55,956 nucleotides of DNA from Bacteroidales bacterium (GTDB taxonomy: Bacteria; Bacteroidota; Bacteroidia; Bacteroidales; Tenuifilaceae). The notes beneath the pieces were generated by a model. That model worked only from the letters and a program-made list of their open reading frames with translations. It was not told where the DNA came from and ran no database searches. Position numbers and translations under genes: made by a program. The stretch covers positions 1-55,956 of the forward strand of contig JANYLA010000165.1 of the NCBI GenBank assembly GCA_025361485.1, in the 5' to 3' direction. How positions within the stretch are numbered: the stretch's first letter is position 1; every line of letters starts with the position of its first letter. Of the stretch, positions 16,037 through 25,739 are shown piece after piece.

Positions 16037-17395
16037 ATGAATATTAAGTTACGGCTAACAGCAATGAGCTTCTTGCAATTCTTTGTATGGGGAGCTTGGT
16101 TAATAACCATAGGCACCTATTGCTTTAACGCAAAAGGTTGGAGTGGAGCACAATTTGGAGCAATATTTTCGACACTAGCACTCTCCTCGCTTTTTATGCC
16201 CGCAATTACAGGTATTATTGCTGATAAATGGATAAATGCCGAGAGGTTGTATGGCATTCTACAAATACTCTACGGTATAGTTCTTTTCTTCGTGCCACAG
16301 GTAAACGACCCTAACACGCTATACTACGTTATCTTTTTAGCAATGATTTTCTATATGCCAACGATATCGTTATCAAATTCAATATCATATAATATTTTAA
16401 AGAATAATAATTTTGATATCGTTAAAGTTTTCCCTCCCATTAGAGTATGGGGAACAATAGGATTTATAGTTGCAATGTGGATTACGAACCTTTCGGGAAG
16501 CAAAGAAAATGCTAACCAATTTATCATTGCGGCTGTTGCAGCTATTGGGCTTGGTCTTTACTCTTTTACTCTACCTAAGTGCCCACCTCAGAAATCAATT
16601 TCTAAGAATGCATCAATTTTAGAAATGTTTGGACTAAAAGCCTTCAAATTATTTGCAAATGTTAAAATGGCCTTGTTCTTCATCTTTGCAATGTTTCTTG
16701 GAGGCGCACTTCAGCTGACAAATATGTATGGCGATTCGTTTCTTACAGATTTTGGGAATGTTCCAAAATTTGCCAATTTATTAAATGGGTTTAACACTAT
16801 TTTTCTACCTCATTTGCAAAGTATTCATTCATTTTGGGATAAATTAGTCTATATTTTTAATTACCCAAATCTCGTTTCATCGCTAGTAATAAAATATTCA
16901 ACAATAATAATGTCTATTTCACAGATATCAGAAACACTATTTATTCTAACCATACCTTTCTTTTTAAAGCGTTTTGGTATAAAAAAGGTAATGCTATTTA
17001 GCATGATTGCTTGGGTATTGCGTTTTGGACTATTTGCTTATGGTAATCCTTCACCCGAGTGGCTATGGATGATAATTGTTTCATGTGTTGTTTACGGAAT
17101 GGCATTTGATTTCTTCAATATATCTGGCTCTTTGTTCGTTGAGACAACAACAGACCCTTCGATACGATCGAGTGCACAAGGACTATTTATGATGATGACC
17201 AATGGTTTTGGTGCCTTTTTGGGTAGTAAAATTAGCGGTTTTGTTATTGATAAGTATTTTACCTCAGCCAACGGAAAGGATTGGCATGGGATATGGCTTT
17301 CTTTTGCATTATACGCCTTGATTGTTGCTATTCTATTTGCAGTTTTTTTCAAACACAAACACGATCCCGAAACGGTTAAGAATATTCAGCATTAA
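16037..17395 (+). CDS. nucleoside:H+ symporter, NupG-like MFS permease
   Basis: The 452-residue protein has about 12 membrane helices and the NupG-family start (RLTAMSFLQFFVWGAWLITIG), IRVWGTIGFI in the fourth helix region, and SSAQGLFMMMTNGFG late in the second half. It should import nucleosides into the cytosol with protons. It stands alone and ends in a strong terminator. An extended insertion between the two halves (about residues 235-280) is longer than usual. Confidence 0.87.
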   Translation: MNIKLRLTAMSFLQFFVWGAWLITIGTYCFNAKGWSGAQFGAIFSTLALSSLFMPAITGIIADKWINAERLYGILQILYGIVLFFVPQVNDPNTLYYVIFLAMIFYMPTISLSNSISYNILKNNNFDIVKVFPPIRVWGTIGFIVAMWITNLSGSKENANQFIIAAVAAIGLGLYSFTLPKCPPQKSISKNASILEMFGLKAFKLFANVKMALFFIFAMFLGGALQLTNMYGDSFLTDFGNVPKFANLLNGFNTIFLPHLQSIHSFWDKLVYIFNYPNLVSSLVIKYSTIIMSISQISETLFILTIPFFLKRFGIKKVMLFSMIAWVLRFGLFAYGNPSPEWLWMIIVSCVVYGMAFDFFNISGSLFVETTTDPSIRSSAQGLFMMMTNGFGAFLGSKISGFVIDKYFTSANGKDWHGIWLSFALYALIVAILFAVFFKHKHDPETVKNIQH

Positions 17396-17418
17396 AAGCA
17401 TATAATACAATATATTAT

Positions 17419-17453
17419 ACCCTAACCAAGCATTGTTTTGGTTAGGGTTTTTT
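17419..17453 (+). terminator. terminator of the nucleoside permease gene
   Basis: An 11-bp perfect stem, ACCCTAACCAA (17419-17429) with TTGGTTAGGGT (17438-17448), closes an 8-nt loop and runs into six T. Confidence 0.87.
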
Positions 17454-17573
17454 CATGCAACTTCTTACAATTCAATTTCGGATTGTTTAAAAACATTATA
17501 AACTATGTTTTACATCATAATTTAATCAACTCATTTTATTAACTTTAAAGCGTAAAAGTTGTAAATTGCATTA

Positions 17574-17599
17574 ATAATAATACTTTAAAGTATTATTAT
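17574..17599. promoter_or_regulatory. 26-bp perfect palindrome, candidate operator
   Basis: The sequence is perfectly self-complementary about a centre at 17586/17587 (core ATACTTTAAAGTAT). It lies 70-95 bp upstream of an unknown lipoprotein gene and just before a TAGTTTTTG that resembles a -7 element with one extra base. A nearby AACTTTAAAG at 17541-17550 repeats the core. Confidence 0.5.
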
Positions 17600-17674
17600 A
17601 GTTTTTGTTCTTTTTATTAAAACTTAGGATAACATATAAACGAAAATATAAATTATTAACCAAATCTAATGTAT

Positions 17675-18979
17675 ATGAAAATTAAATCATTCCTATTATT
17701 GCTATCAGCAGCAAGTGTTATGTTTTTTGCATCGTGCAAAAAAGAGGATAACTCTCAAAAATTCAGCCCTCTAAGCGTTGAAGAGAATAAGGCTTCTATT
17801 GAAGAAAATGGTATAGCCATGCTTAATGAGGTAAAGTTAATGGAACAGGGCCCTACAATCGATGCAGCGACAAATATGCTTGACTACATGATGCTCGGTT
17901 CTGTATTTGGTAACAACCCGAATATGAGTTCTCCTGCTAAAGTGAGTCAGTTCAATGAATTCTTAAAACCTATAAGAATTGCAAAGAGTTTAAAAAATTT
18001 CAATGCAAAACGAGTAGCAAACGACTTAAAAGTAAATCTTAGTTCCGAAACCATTACTCAGATATGGGATAATGCAAAAGGTACTTACACATGGGTTCCC
18101 GCAGATTCTACATGGAATTTTACCGAAGGTGACGAGATCCGAATTGAATTTCCTTCTACTTTTTCAGGAACAACAAACAACGCCGTTTTCAGAGTATATG
18201 GTTTCGAAGTTGAAGCTGGACCTTTCACTTGGTGGAGCGACTATACTAATGGTAGTGAATATACTGGAGATTTACCAAAACAAATAAAGAGTGAGCTAAA
18301 AATTAATCAAGATGTAATTTTATCATATGCTCTAAATATTACCTATGAAAATGCCGATAAAAAACCAAATTCATTTATCACTTCGTTAGAATTGCCCCCA
18401 TTCAAATTTACATTTGACGCAAACAATAAAAACGATGTTAGCGGTGCAGTAAGCTTTAACTGGACAAAAAGCAGCAAAACGCTGTTATTACTCTCTTTAA
18501 GCGCCAAGGGTGATTGGTCGTATGAAAACCTTAATGCTGAAATCGGTACCGATTATGTAACTAGCGGCAATGCAATCTTCCAACTAATGAACATTAAGGT
18601 GGTTGGAAATGTTGATTTGGCCACAATTAATACAAAAATGAGTGCTCTTGATGAATCGAGCGAGTTACATGATTCGCTATATGTTGCTGCACAATGCGAT
18701 ATCATTAATAAATATTCCGATCTAGCTGTTTGTTACGTTGATAATAATCTGATTATTGCAAAACTCATTGCTTTCCCTTCGGTATATTATGAAACTGTAT
18801 ATAATCCAAACACCCAACAAGACGAAGAAATAGCTTATTATGAGATGGGACAACGGTTTGTATTTAAAGACAATTCTACTATTGATATTAAGACCTATTT
18901 CCAAGAAGGTTTTGACACTTTAGTTACAGACATTGAAGACTACATCGCAGAATTAAATGATAAGTATTTTACCAGATAA
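17675..18979 (+). CDS. hypothetical Bacteroidota lipoprotein
   Basis: I do not recognise a domain. Read from the ATG at 17675 (another in-frame ATG is two codons earlier), the protein has 434 residues. A lipoprotein signal ends in FFASCKKEDN, so it should be lipid-anchored in the envelope. The mature part is rich in Asn, Thr and aromatic residues and looks like a beta-rich surface protein; the middle (about 130-330) has the alternating pattern of beta strands. It is a single-gene unit behind a 26-bp palindrome and ends in a bidirectional terminator. Confidence 0.75.
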   Translation: MKIKSFLLLLSAASVMFFASCKKEDNSQKFSPLSVEENKASIEENGIAMLNEVKLMEQGPTIDAATNMLDYMMLGSVFGNNPNMSSPAKVSQFNEFLKPIRIAKSLKNFNAKRVANDLKVNLSSETITQIWDNAKGTYTWVPADSTWNFTEGDEIRIEFPSTFSGTTNNAVFRVYGFEVEAGPFTWWSDYTNGSEYTGDLPKQIKSELKINQDVILSYALNITYENADKKPNSFITSLELPPFKFTFDANNKNDVSGAVSFNWTKSSKTLLLLSLSAKGDWSYENLNAEIGTDYVTSGNAIFQLMNIKVVGNVDLATINTKMSALDESSELHDSLYVAAQCDIINKYSDLAVCYVDNNLIIAKLIAFPSVYYETVYNPNTQQDEEIAYYEMGQRFVFKDNSTIDIKTYFQEGFDTLVTDIEDYIAELNDKYFTR

Positions 18980-18991
18980 TCAATTAGTAGT

Positions 18992-19024
18992 AAAAAAACC
19001 GCCTTTCAAAAGGCGGTTTTTTTA
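18992..19024. terminator. bidirectional terminator
   Basis: An 8-bp stem, CCGCCTTT (18999-19006) with AAAGGCGG (19009-19016), is flanked by seven A on the left and eight T on the right. It can end both the lipoprotein gene and the convergent DUF4249 gene, whose last codons it touches. Confidence 0.85.
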
Positions 19025-19852
19025 TTTACATACAATTCTATAATTACTCACTCCGTACCCAGCCCAAATCCCCAACCCTCCTTTTACATTTGATTTTACA
19101 TTCATATTTGCTGCTGCAAAAGGGTTCTGAGTATTTTGCAGCTCCTGATATAAACTATTCCAGAAATTAAAAACGGGCTGATCGACTGTGCAAATTTTAA
19201 GATTTACAGTATCGTTAACATTAAATAATAAAGGATTTAAATCCTTTTCATTTGAGATGCTCAGCACAATGCTTTGTCCATCGACAATCCGTCCATCCAA
19301 ATTTGGTAAGAAAACAGGAGTGTATTTCTTTGTCTGGCTTCCTGTTTTTGACGTTATTCGATAAAAATTATCAATACCCGGTTTATCAGTAAAAAGAATC
19401 CTTATGTATCCAGCAGTATCAACTCCTGGTTCAGGTTTAAACCAAATACTGTCCAATTGTTGAATCGCTGGAATATGTGTTGTTGATGTTACCGTTTTAC
19501 CTCCGTACTCTACTTTCAAACCATACGTATGTCCAATTATCCCTCTCAGCGTTGTGCTTTCGTAAACATAAGGCGGGAAGTAGTCCTGATTGGTTTTCAG
19601 CGTTAATATTTCTTGGGTTAAACCATCAATTACAGTAACCTTAGCCCACTTGAGCACTAGTTTACGAAGTGTAACTGAATCTACCTCGGAGAAGTAAGGT
19701 GCGCTAAGGGTTAAAAAAACCCTAGCGGGTTGACCCTGTTCTATCCAACCATCTACTACAATTTTTTGCGTGTAATTGGGTGTTTCAAAGCTATCATCCT
19801 GACATGCTGTCAGAAACAATAAGATTACTATCAAATTTAAATATCTATTCAT
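19022..19852 (-). CDS. DUF4249-family lipoprotein
   Basis: The 276-residue protein has a lipoprotein signal (LLFLTACQDD) and the DUF4249 pattern: KIVVDGWIEQGQPARVFLT near the start, TYGLKVEYGGKTVT in the middle and IDNFYRI after that. Such lipoproteins are regularly encoded next to a carboxypeptidase-domain TonB receptor, as here with a 2-bp gap. They are thought to form an outer-membrane uptake pair for an unknown ligand. The transcript starts upstream of the receptor gene. Confidence 0.85.
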   Translation of the reverse strand: MNRYLNLIVILLFLTACQDDSFETPNYTQKIVVDGWIEQGQPARVFLTLSAPYFSEVDSVTLRKLVLKWAKVTVIDGLTQEILTLKTNQDYFPPYVYESTTLRGIIGHTYGLKVEYGGKTVTSTTHIPAIQQLDSIWFKPEPGVDTAGYIRILFTDKPGIDNFYRITSKTGSQTKKYTPVFLPNLDGRIVDGQSIVLSISNEKDLNPLLFNVNDTVNLKICTVDQPVFNFWNSLYQELQNTQNPFAAANMNVKSNVKGGLGIWAGYGVSNYRIVCK

Positions 19853-19854
19853 AA

Positions 19855-22272
19855 TTAAAACTTAAAAGTCCATGAAACCGAAGGAAGAATAGGGAATAAA
19901 GATACTTTCTTGGCTTTTACAGATAAGTAATACTCGTCAAGATTACCTTTTGCTTCAAAGAAAACATAGTAAGGATTTGACCTATTGTAGAGATTGTAGA
20001 TTGAAAAATTCCAAATCGATTCATATTTATTGTCAACTTTTCGTGCATGGGTTGCCGAAATATCTAAACGATGATAAGCAGGCATTCGAAAAGAGTTAAC
20101 GGAGGTATAATCATTAACAATGCTCCCTTGAATCATGTACCTTCCTGCTGGCAATGTCATTGCATTTCCGGTTGAGTATATAAACAGCGACGAAAGACTC
20201 CAGTGCTTGCTAACCTGATATTGCAGAGTTAAAGCAAGATCGTGGCGTCGATCGTATTTCCCATAAAAAAAATCTCCATTATTTATATCATTGAATTTAC
20301 GAATCGACCATGCAAGCGTATAGCTCAACCAGCCTGTAAAATCACCTAAACTTTTACGAAACAACCATTCTGCACCAAAGGAATATCCGATACCACGGGT
20401 AATACTTTTCTCGAATTCGTTATTTTTATAGTTGGTCATAAGGCTGTTTTTAAACTCTATAACATTATTTAAGCGCTTAAAATACAGTTCAAAGGAGGTT
20501 TCGTATTTGTTTTTCTGAAAATTTTTGAAGTAACCCAAAGATATCTGATCGGTATACTCTGGTTTGACATTAAATGTGCTAGGAAACCAAATATCAGTGG
20601 GTAGGCTTACCGTGCCTACTGATATTAAATGTATAAACTGATAATTGCGAGATAAAGAAGCTTTAAATGAACCGCTCTCCGATTGCTTATAGATTGCAGA
20701 TACTCTAGGTTCAATACCATAATATTTTTTTACAATTTCATTTTGTCCGTAGTGTGATGAATCAATTACCACGCCCTGAGCATCAGTCGAAAATCTATCA
20801 TATGGTCCTAAGTGCGCATAAATAGTTCCTCTTATTCCAGTAATTATTGATATTTTTGAATTCAAGTCGTAGGTATCGTTAAAAAAAATAGATGCTTCAC
20901 CTGAGCTAAATCTCAGCTCACTTCTATATCGATTCTCATTAATATTAACATTTGCCGACTCTGGTATAAGAGAATGCTTTGTAAGCTCAATTCCAACTTG
21001 CACAAAATGCTTCGAAAACGAATACATAACCTCCGATCGAAAGAAAGGATCGCTAACCTTTGATTTTAATTTAAGTCCGTATTGCTTGTAGGTTGCATTA
21101 AGATTAAAAAAGTAAGTGGTGAAACCAAATGTATTTGACCATGAGCACTCAGAACTGAAAAAATGAATCCACTTTAGCGTTGCAGCCCGATTTCCCCAGT
21201 TCATCTTATTTGTTATCCCACTTGATGAGTGCAGGTATTCATAATGGTCAACACCTGAATAGCTGTTAATTATTATCTTGTTTTTTGGTGAAAGTTGAGC
21301 TTCAAATCGGCCGTTTAAGTCGTTAAAGTTGTACGCGTTATTTTTAAGATAATCGTTTTTTATTTGAAATGCATTAAAAATGGGCTGGAGCACCTGAAGA
21401 TAAGTATACCTGCCACCTAGCATAAGCGAAGCCTTACCTTTAAAAAGAGGAACCCGAACCGCAATTCGCGATGAAATGAGCCCAACGCTACCTTCAACCT
21501 CGGGCTTTTGAGGAATAGCATCAATTATCCCAATCTTCATTAAAGACGATGCTTTCCCACCGTACCCCGAAGGGTAAGATCCTTTATATAGCGTAACACT
21601 CTTGATTATGGCGGGATTGAAAACTGAATACAATCCAAGCAAGTGCGACGGATTATAGATAGGCATATCCTCAAGTAGTATCAAATTTTGCCCTGCATCG
21701 CCTCCTCGAACAAAAATACCTGCATTTCCTTCGCCACCAGCCTGAACACCTGGTGTAAGACGAATCGCTTTTAGAGGATCACTTTCGCCTAAAAACGCAG
21801 GTATCCTCTTAATATCTAGCATGGATAACTTCACCATACCAGTTTGAGGGTTATCAATACTTTGTTTAGATCGGCTGTTTGTAATCGTTATCTCTGATAT
21901 TTCTTCTTCGATCGGCTCTAAATTTATAGTGATATTTTGATCTTTACTGATAACAATCTTCTGCTCGTAGCTAGAATATCCAATATAGCTGATTCTGATA
22001 GTATAACTACCAGGCGAAACCAAAAATGAAAACCGACCGTCTTTATCGGAAAAAGTACCCTGATTTGTTTCTAATAAAAGAATATTTGCACCAATTAAAT
22101 TTGTTTTTGTAGTATTCTGATAAACCAACCCTTTTAAAGTGTATGTCTGAGATATAGACTCAAATGTAAGAAGGACGAGAACAGTAAGTAGGAAATGCCT
22201 CAAATTAACGGTTTCAAGCAAAAGTATACGGTTTTTCAAATATTTATATTGGTATAAATCTTTCAAATTCAA
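19855..22272 (-). CDS. TonB-dependent receptor with carboxypeptidase-like N-terminal domain
   Basis: This 805-residue outer-membrane protein starts with a signal segment (HFLLTVLVLLTFESISQ). A CarboxypepD_reg-like domain follows (about 43-130, with GANILLLETNQGTFSDKDG), then a plug (about 140-260, with GIFVRGGDAGQNLILLEDMP) and a beta-barrel ending in the aromatic LPSVSWTFKF. It should import a substrate using TonB energy, with the DUF4249 lipoprotein as partner. The 20 residues before the signal are unusual, so a non-ATG start nearer to the hydrophobic stretch is possible. The ligand cannot be predicted. Confidence 0.88.
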   Translation of the reverse strand: MNLKDLYQYKYLKNRILLLETVNLRHFLLTVLVLLTFESISQTYTLKGLVYQNTTKTNLIGANILLLETNQGTFSDKDGRFSFLVSPGSYTIRISYIGYSSYEQKIVISKDQNITINLEPIEEEISEITITNSRSKQSIDNPQTGMVKLSMLDIKRIPAFLGESDPLKAIRLTPGVQAGGEGNAGIFVRGGDAGQNLILLEDMPIYNPSHLLGLYSVFNPAIIKSVTLYKGSYPSGYGGKASSLMKIGIIDAIPQKPEVEGSVGLISSRIAVRVPLFKGKASLMLGGRYTYLQVLQPIFNAFQIKNDYLKNNAYNFNDLNGRFEAQLSPKNKIIINSYSGVDHYEYLHSSSGITNKMNWGNRAATLKWIHFFSSECSWSNTFGFTTYFFNLNATYKQYGLKLKSKVSDPFFRSEVMYSFSKHFVQVGIELTKHSLIPESANVNINENRYRSELRFSSGEASIFFNDTYDLNSKISIITGIRGTIYAHLGPYDRFSTDAQGVVIDSSHYGQNEIVKKYYGIEPRVSAIYKQSESGSFKASLSRNYQFIHLISVGTVSLPTDIWFPSTFNVKPEYTDQISLGYFKNFQKNKYETSFELYFKRLNNVIEFKNSLMTNYKNNEFEKSITRGIGYSFGAEWLFRKSLGDFTGWLSYTLAWSIRKFNDINNGDFFYGKYDRRHDLALTLQYQVSKHWSLSSLFIYSTGNAMTLPAGRYMIQGSIVNDYTSVNSFRMPAYHRLDISATHARKVDNKYESIWNFSIYNLYNRSNPYYVFFEAKGNLDEYYLSVKAKKVSLFPILPSVSWTFKF

Positions 22273-22438
22273 TAAATTAAACTTACAAAGTTAAAAAACA
22301 CATTAAAAAAACATGAAAAACGAAGTTAATAAAAATTGATGAAGGCATTATTTTTATTAGAAAAATCAATTAATAAAAAAGTATTTTGGTTAATTTGCAA
22401 TCTCTTCTTAACCTCCTATAAATTTAATAGTTTAAAAG

Positions 22439-23032
22439 ATGAAATGCATGCTAATATTTATCTTTGGAATTTTACTAAATATCAACAGTGAGTGTCAAAA
22501 TCCTCAGGTGGTAATCTCAACCGAAGTGGGTGATATTACCCTTGAAATATTCAGCGATAAAGCTCCAACAACCTCTGCAAATTTTCTTGCCTATGTTGAT
22601 GCAGGAAAGTATAACAATCATGCCACTTTTTATAGAGTAGTGCGGTACAACAACCAGCCAAATAGTTCATCAAAGATTGAAGTTATTCAAGGTGGATACT
22701 GCGAGGATTCGACCATTGAACGACTCCAATTAACCCCCATAAAACACGAGACTACCAAAACAACAGGGGTTTTACATAAAAACGGAGTTATCTCAATGGC
22801 TCGAATGGAGCCCGGAACAGCTTCATCAGAGTTTTTTATATGTATTGGTAATCAACCTGAACTTAACTATAAAGGGAATAGAAATCCCGATGAACAAGGG
22901 TTCGCTGCTTTTGGCAAAGTAGTTAAGGGAATGGATATTGTTCGGAAAATCCAACGGATGAAGGATAAAGATCAATACTTAATAAAGCAGGTTAGAATTT
23001 ATAAAATCGAACGGCTAAAAACTAACCCGTAG
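22439..23032 (+). CDS. cyclophilin-type peptidyl-prolyl isomerase, exported
   Basis: The 197-residue protein has a short signal peptide and a cyclophilin domain: EVGDITLEIFSDKAPTTSAN, then ATFYRVVR, GVISMARMEPGTASSEFFI and a late AAFGKVVKGMDIVRKI. It should speed proline isomerisation during folding of envelope proteins. The signal (MLIFIFGILLNINSECQ) may be a lipoprotein signal with Cys at residue 19. It is divergent from the receptor gene and convergent with the TetR gene 3 bp away. Confidence 0.88.
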   Translation: MKCMLIFIFGILLNINSECQNPQVVISTEVGDITLEIFSDKAPTTSANFLAYVDAGKYNNHATFYRVVRYNNQPNSSSKIEVIQGGYCEDSTIERLQLTPIKHETTKTTGVLHKNGVISMARMEPGTASSEFFICIGNQPELNYKGNRNPDEQGFAAFGKVVKGMDIVRKIQRMKDKDQYLIKQVRIYKIERLKTNP

Positions 23033-23035
23033 CTA

Positions 23036-23647
23036 TTATACTTTAATCGAACAAATTAACATCTCGTAAACTGCCCTTTTTCTTTCTATTAAAAAGAGCT
23101 TAGTAGCTCTTTCATCTAGCTTATTCCTGTCGGCAATTAGCGGTTTAATGGAGAACGGGAAAAGGATTAGCGAAATCATACTAACATAAAATTGTTCGGG
23201 ATCAATTGGTTTAATCCTTCCTGTTTCAGCTTCTTGGCGCAGCTGAGCTGCAAATAAATCGGTATTATAGAGTTTGAAAATAGCTTTCATATTCGCTATC
23301 TTATCTGTATTCCTATGAATCACCGATAGGACAAAAGAAACAAGTAAAGGGTCGTCGATAAGAATATCGATATAACTGTATACGTACTCTCTAATCTTCT
23401 CCTCCAAAGGTTTATCAGAGTCAAGAATTTGTTTTAGCACACCCGCTTTCTCATTAATCAGCATCTCGAAAATTGCCTCAAAAAGCATCTCCTTGCTCCG
23501 AAAATAATAGTTCATCAAAGATAGGTTAATCCCCGCCTTCGTTGCAATTTCTCTAACGCCTACCCTATCCACACCTTTAGTTAGGAAAAGCTCTTTGGCC
23601 GTTTCAATCAGCTTATCACGGGTTGTATTTCCAGCAGATGCATCCAT
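23036..23647 (-). CDS. TetR-family transcriptional regulator
   Basis: The 203-residue protein has an N-terminal TetR helix-turn-helix (about 10-56, with DRVGVREIATKAGINLSLMNYYFRSKE) and a helical ligand domain. It is divergent from a hotdog thioesterase gene, and the 150-bp gap holds palindromic sequences that may be its operator. Control of fatty acid or acyl-CoA metabolism is plausible from the neighbour alone. Confidence 0.88.
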   Translation of the reverse strand: MDASAGNTTRDKLIETAKELFLTKGVDRVGVREIATKAGINLSLMNYYFRSKEMLFEAIFEMLINEKAGVLKQILDSDKPLEEKIREYVYSYIDILIDDPLLVSFVLSVIHRNTDKIANMKAIFKLYNTDLFAAQLRQEAETGRIKPIDPEQFYVSMISLILFPFSIKPLIADRNKLDERATKLFLIERKRAVYEMLICSIKV

Positions 23648-23698
23648 GGTATCCTATATTATGTTTACAAAAATATAAATATTTGGATATGATATTGA

Positions 23699-23736
23699 TG
23701 TTTAAAACAAACGTTTACAATAAATTGCTGTTAAAC
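23699..23736. promoter_or_regulatory. candidate TetR operator
   Basis: TGTTTAAAACA (23699-23709), AAACGTTT (about 23709-23716) and TGTTAAACA (about 23728-23736) are short palindromes clustered in the gap between the TetR and thioesterase genes. TetR proteins usually bind such dyads in their own divergent promoter. No experimental motif was compared. Confidence 0.35.
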
Positions 23737-23797
23737 ATAAATTTGATAGTTCCCAAGCAATAAGAACCTTACTTTTTATCATATTTGTAAAAAAACA

Positions 23798-24280
23798 ATG
23801 ATGAAAAAAATAAATAATCCCTTCGCAAATATTGCCGAACATAAATGTTTTTGCTGTTCTCCAAATAATCCAATTGGCTTAAAGCTTGATTTCTGGTATG
23901 ACGAGAAGAATCAAATAGTTGGAACAAATTGGAATCCATTGGAATATCTTCAGGGTTATCCAAATGTTCTTCATGGTGGAATTCAATCAACCCTAATGGA
24001 TGAGGTTGCCAGCTGGGCTGTATACGTATTAATAGAAACAGGAGGAGTTACCTCAAAAATGGAAATACGATTTCTTAAGCCAGTTCTTATAAGCAACGGA
24101 TTATTGACTATAAAGGCTAGTTTAATCGATAAAGAGAAAAGATTTGCTAACATCAAAACCGAACTATTCGATGGAAAAAATGAGCTTTGCGCCGAGGCAA
24201 TCGTTCAATACTTTATATACCCGCAAGAGCTGGCAATAAAGAAATTGAATTACCCAGGGATAAGCGCTTTTCTAGAGTAG
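23798..24280 (+). CDS. PaaI-like hotdog-fold thioesterase
   Basis: The 160-residue protein has a hotdog thioesterase fold. The hallmark is VLHGGIQSTLMDEVASWAV (about 58-76), where HGG and the acidic residue form the active site, followed by KMEIRFLKPV. It should hydrolyse a small acyl-CoA in the cytosol. The N-terminal CFCCSPNNPIGL motif is typical of one PaaI subfamily. It is divergent from a TetR gene, which is its likely regulator. Confidence 0.87.
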   Translation: MMKKINNPFANIAEHKCFCCSPNNPIGLKLDFWYDEKNQIVGTNWNPLEYLQGYPNVLHGGIQSTLMDEVASWAVYVLIETGGVTSKMEIRFLKPVLISNGLLTIKASLIDKEKRFANIKTELFDGKNELCAEAIVQYFIYPQELAIKKLNYPGISAFLE

Positions 24281-24284
24281 TTTA

Positions 24285-25739
24285 TTAAACCTCGGACTTA
24301 TTCTCATAATGCCTCCAAATATAGTAAACAGGAATTCCGAAAAGTACAATGATCAGCCCAGGCCATGTATAATTTGGCTTATAGATAAGTAAATCGATCA
24401 TGATTAACGTTGATGCAATGATATAAATTGCAGGTACTACAGGATATCCAAATGCTTTATAGGGTCGTTCTGCATCGGGTTGTTTCTTACGAAGAATATA
24501 AATGCCTAGAATTGTCAGGACATAAAATATTAAAACAGCAAAAATTACGTAGTCGAGTAGGTCATTATACGTTCCCGATAAACAGAGCAACGAAGCCCAA
24601 ATTGCTTGGTACAACAGACCTTTTGATGGAACACCTTTAGCATTAAGTTTACCAACTTTTTTAAAGAACAGACCATCATTTGCCATTGCATAGTATACTC
24701 TAGCACCTGATAAAATCATTCCATTATTACAACCAAATGTTGAAATAACAACAAAAACTGCCATAATCAGCGCAGCATAATTTCCAAAAAAGCCAAACAT
24801 TGCTGCTGTGCCTAGCCTATCATCGGTTGCGAACTGCATTCCACGTTCAAAAACTGTTGCACCATCGGGTGTTCCACGAAGTGGCAATGCTTGTAGGTAA
24901 ACAAAATTGGCTAGAACGTATAACGTTAACACAATCAAAGAACCAAAGAAAAGGCTTAAAGGAATATTGCGCTTTGGATTAACCGTTTCGCCAGCAGTGA
25001 AGGTTACATTGTTCCAAGCATCAGCAGCAAAAAGACCTCCAACCATTGCTGTACCTAAAGCTGCAATTAAAGCAAACCCAGTTAATGGAATTAATTTACC
25101 ATCTTTGATTTGCACAGCATCCCAAAATATACTTGAGTTTAACTCTATAGCACCTGTGCTTTTTGCAAAAAAGAATCCTACAATTATTAAACCTATTAAT
25201 GATAGAATCTTTGTTACAGTGAAGCTGTTCTGGACTATTTTGCCAAGTCGAACCCCTTGCGCATTAACCCAACTAAGCAGAGCAATGCTGAAAATGGCAA
25301 GAGCATGGACATTGCTAATCTTTAGAAACCCAATATCGAGCCAAATATTCTTCTCCGAAAACCACGGAAATAAAACGCCCATGAATTTAGCAAAAGCCAT
25401 GGCCACTGCAGCAATTGAACCTGTTTGGATTACCATAAAAAGAGTCCATCCAAACAAAAAACCACTCAGCGGGTTATACGCTTCGCGTAGATAAACGTAT
25501 TGTCCTCCTGCCTGCGGCATCATCGATGCTAACTCGCCATAGCTAAGGGCTGCTATAATTGTTAATACACCAGTTAGAATCCAGACAACAAGGAGCCAAC
25601 CGGGTGATCCAAGAGTTCGAGCGATATCAGCGCTAACAATAAAAATTCCTGAACCTATCATGGTTCCAGCAACAATTGAGGTTGCATCAAAAAGGTTTAA
25701 ACTCTTACGAAATTCCGAAATGACGTTTCCCATGATCAT
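24285..25739 (-). CDS. APC-family amino acid permease
   Basis: The 484-residue protein has 12 or more membrane helices and the amino acid-polyamine-organocation signature: GSGIFIVSADIARTLGSPGW in helix 1, ALSYGELASMMPQAGGQYVYLREAY in helices 2-3, and FAADAWNNVTFTAGE in helix 6. It should exchange or import amino acids across the inner membrane. The subfamily resembles LAT-like bacterial exchangers, but the substrate is not clear. Two Met codons (25739 and 25733) are possible starts. Confidence 0.88.
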   Translation of the reverse strand: MIMGNVISEFRKSLNLFDATSIVAGTMIGSGIFIVSADIARTLGSPGWLLVVWILTGVLTIIAALSYGELASMMPQAGGQYVYLREAYNPLSGFLFGWTLFMVIQTGSIAAVAMAFAKFMGVLFPWFSEKNIWLDIGFLKISNVHALAIFSIALLSWVNAQGVRLGKIVQNSFTVTKILSLIGLIIVGFFFAKSTGAIELNSSIFWDAVQIKDGKLIPLTGFALIAALGTAMVGGLFAADAWNNVTFTAGETVNPKRNIPLSLFFGSLIVLTLYVLANFVYLQALPLRGTPDGATVFERGMQFATDDRLGTAAMFGFFGNYAALIMAVFVVISTFGCNNGMILSGARVYYAMANDGLFFKKVGKLNAKGVPSKGLLYQAIWASLLCLSGTYNDLLDYVIFAVLIFYVLTILGIYILRKKQPDAERPYKAFGYPVVPAIYIIASTLIMIDLLIYKPNYTWPGLIIVLFGIPVYYIWRHYENKSEV

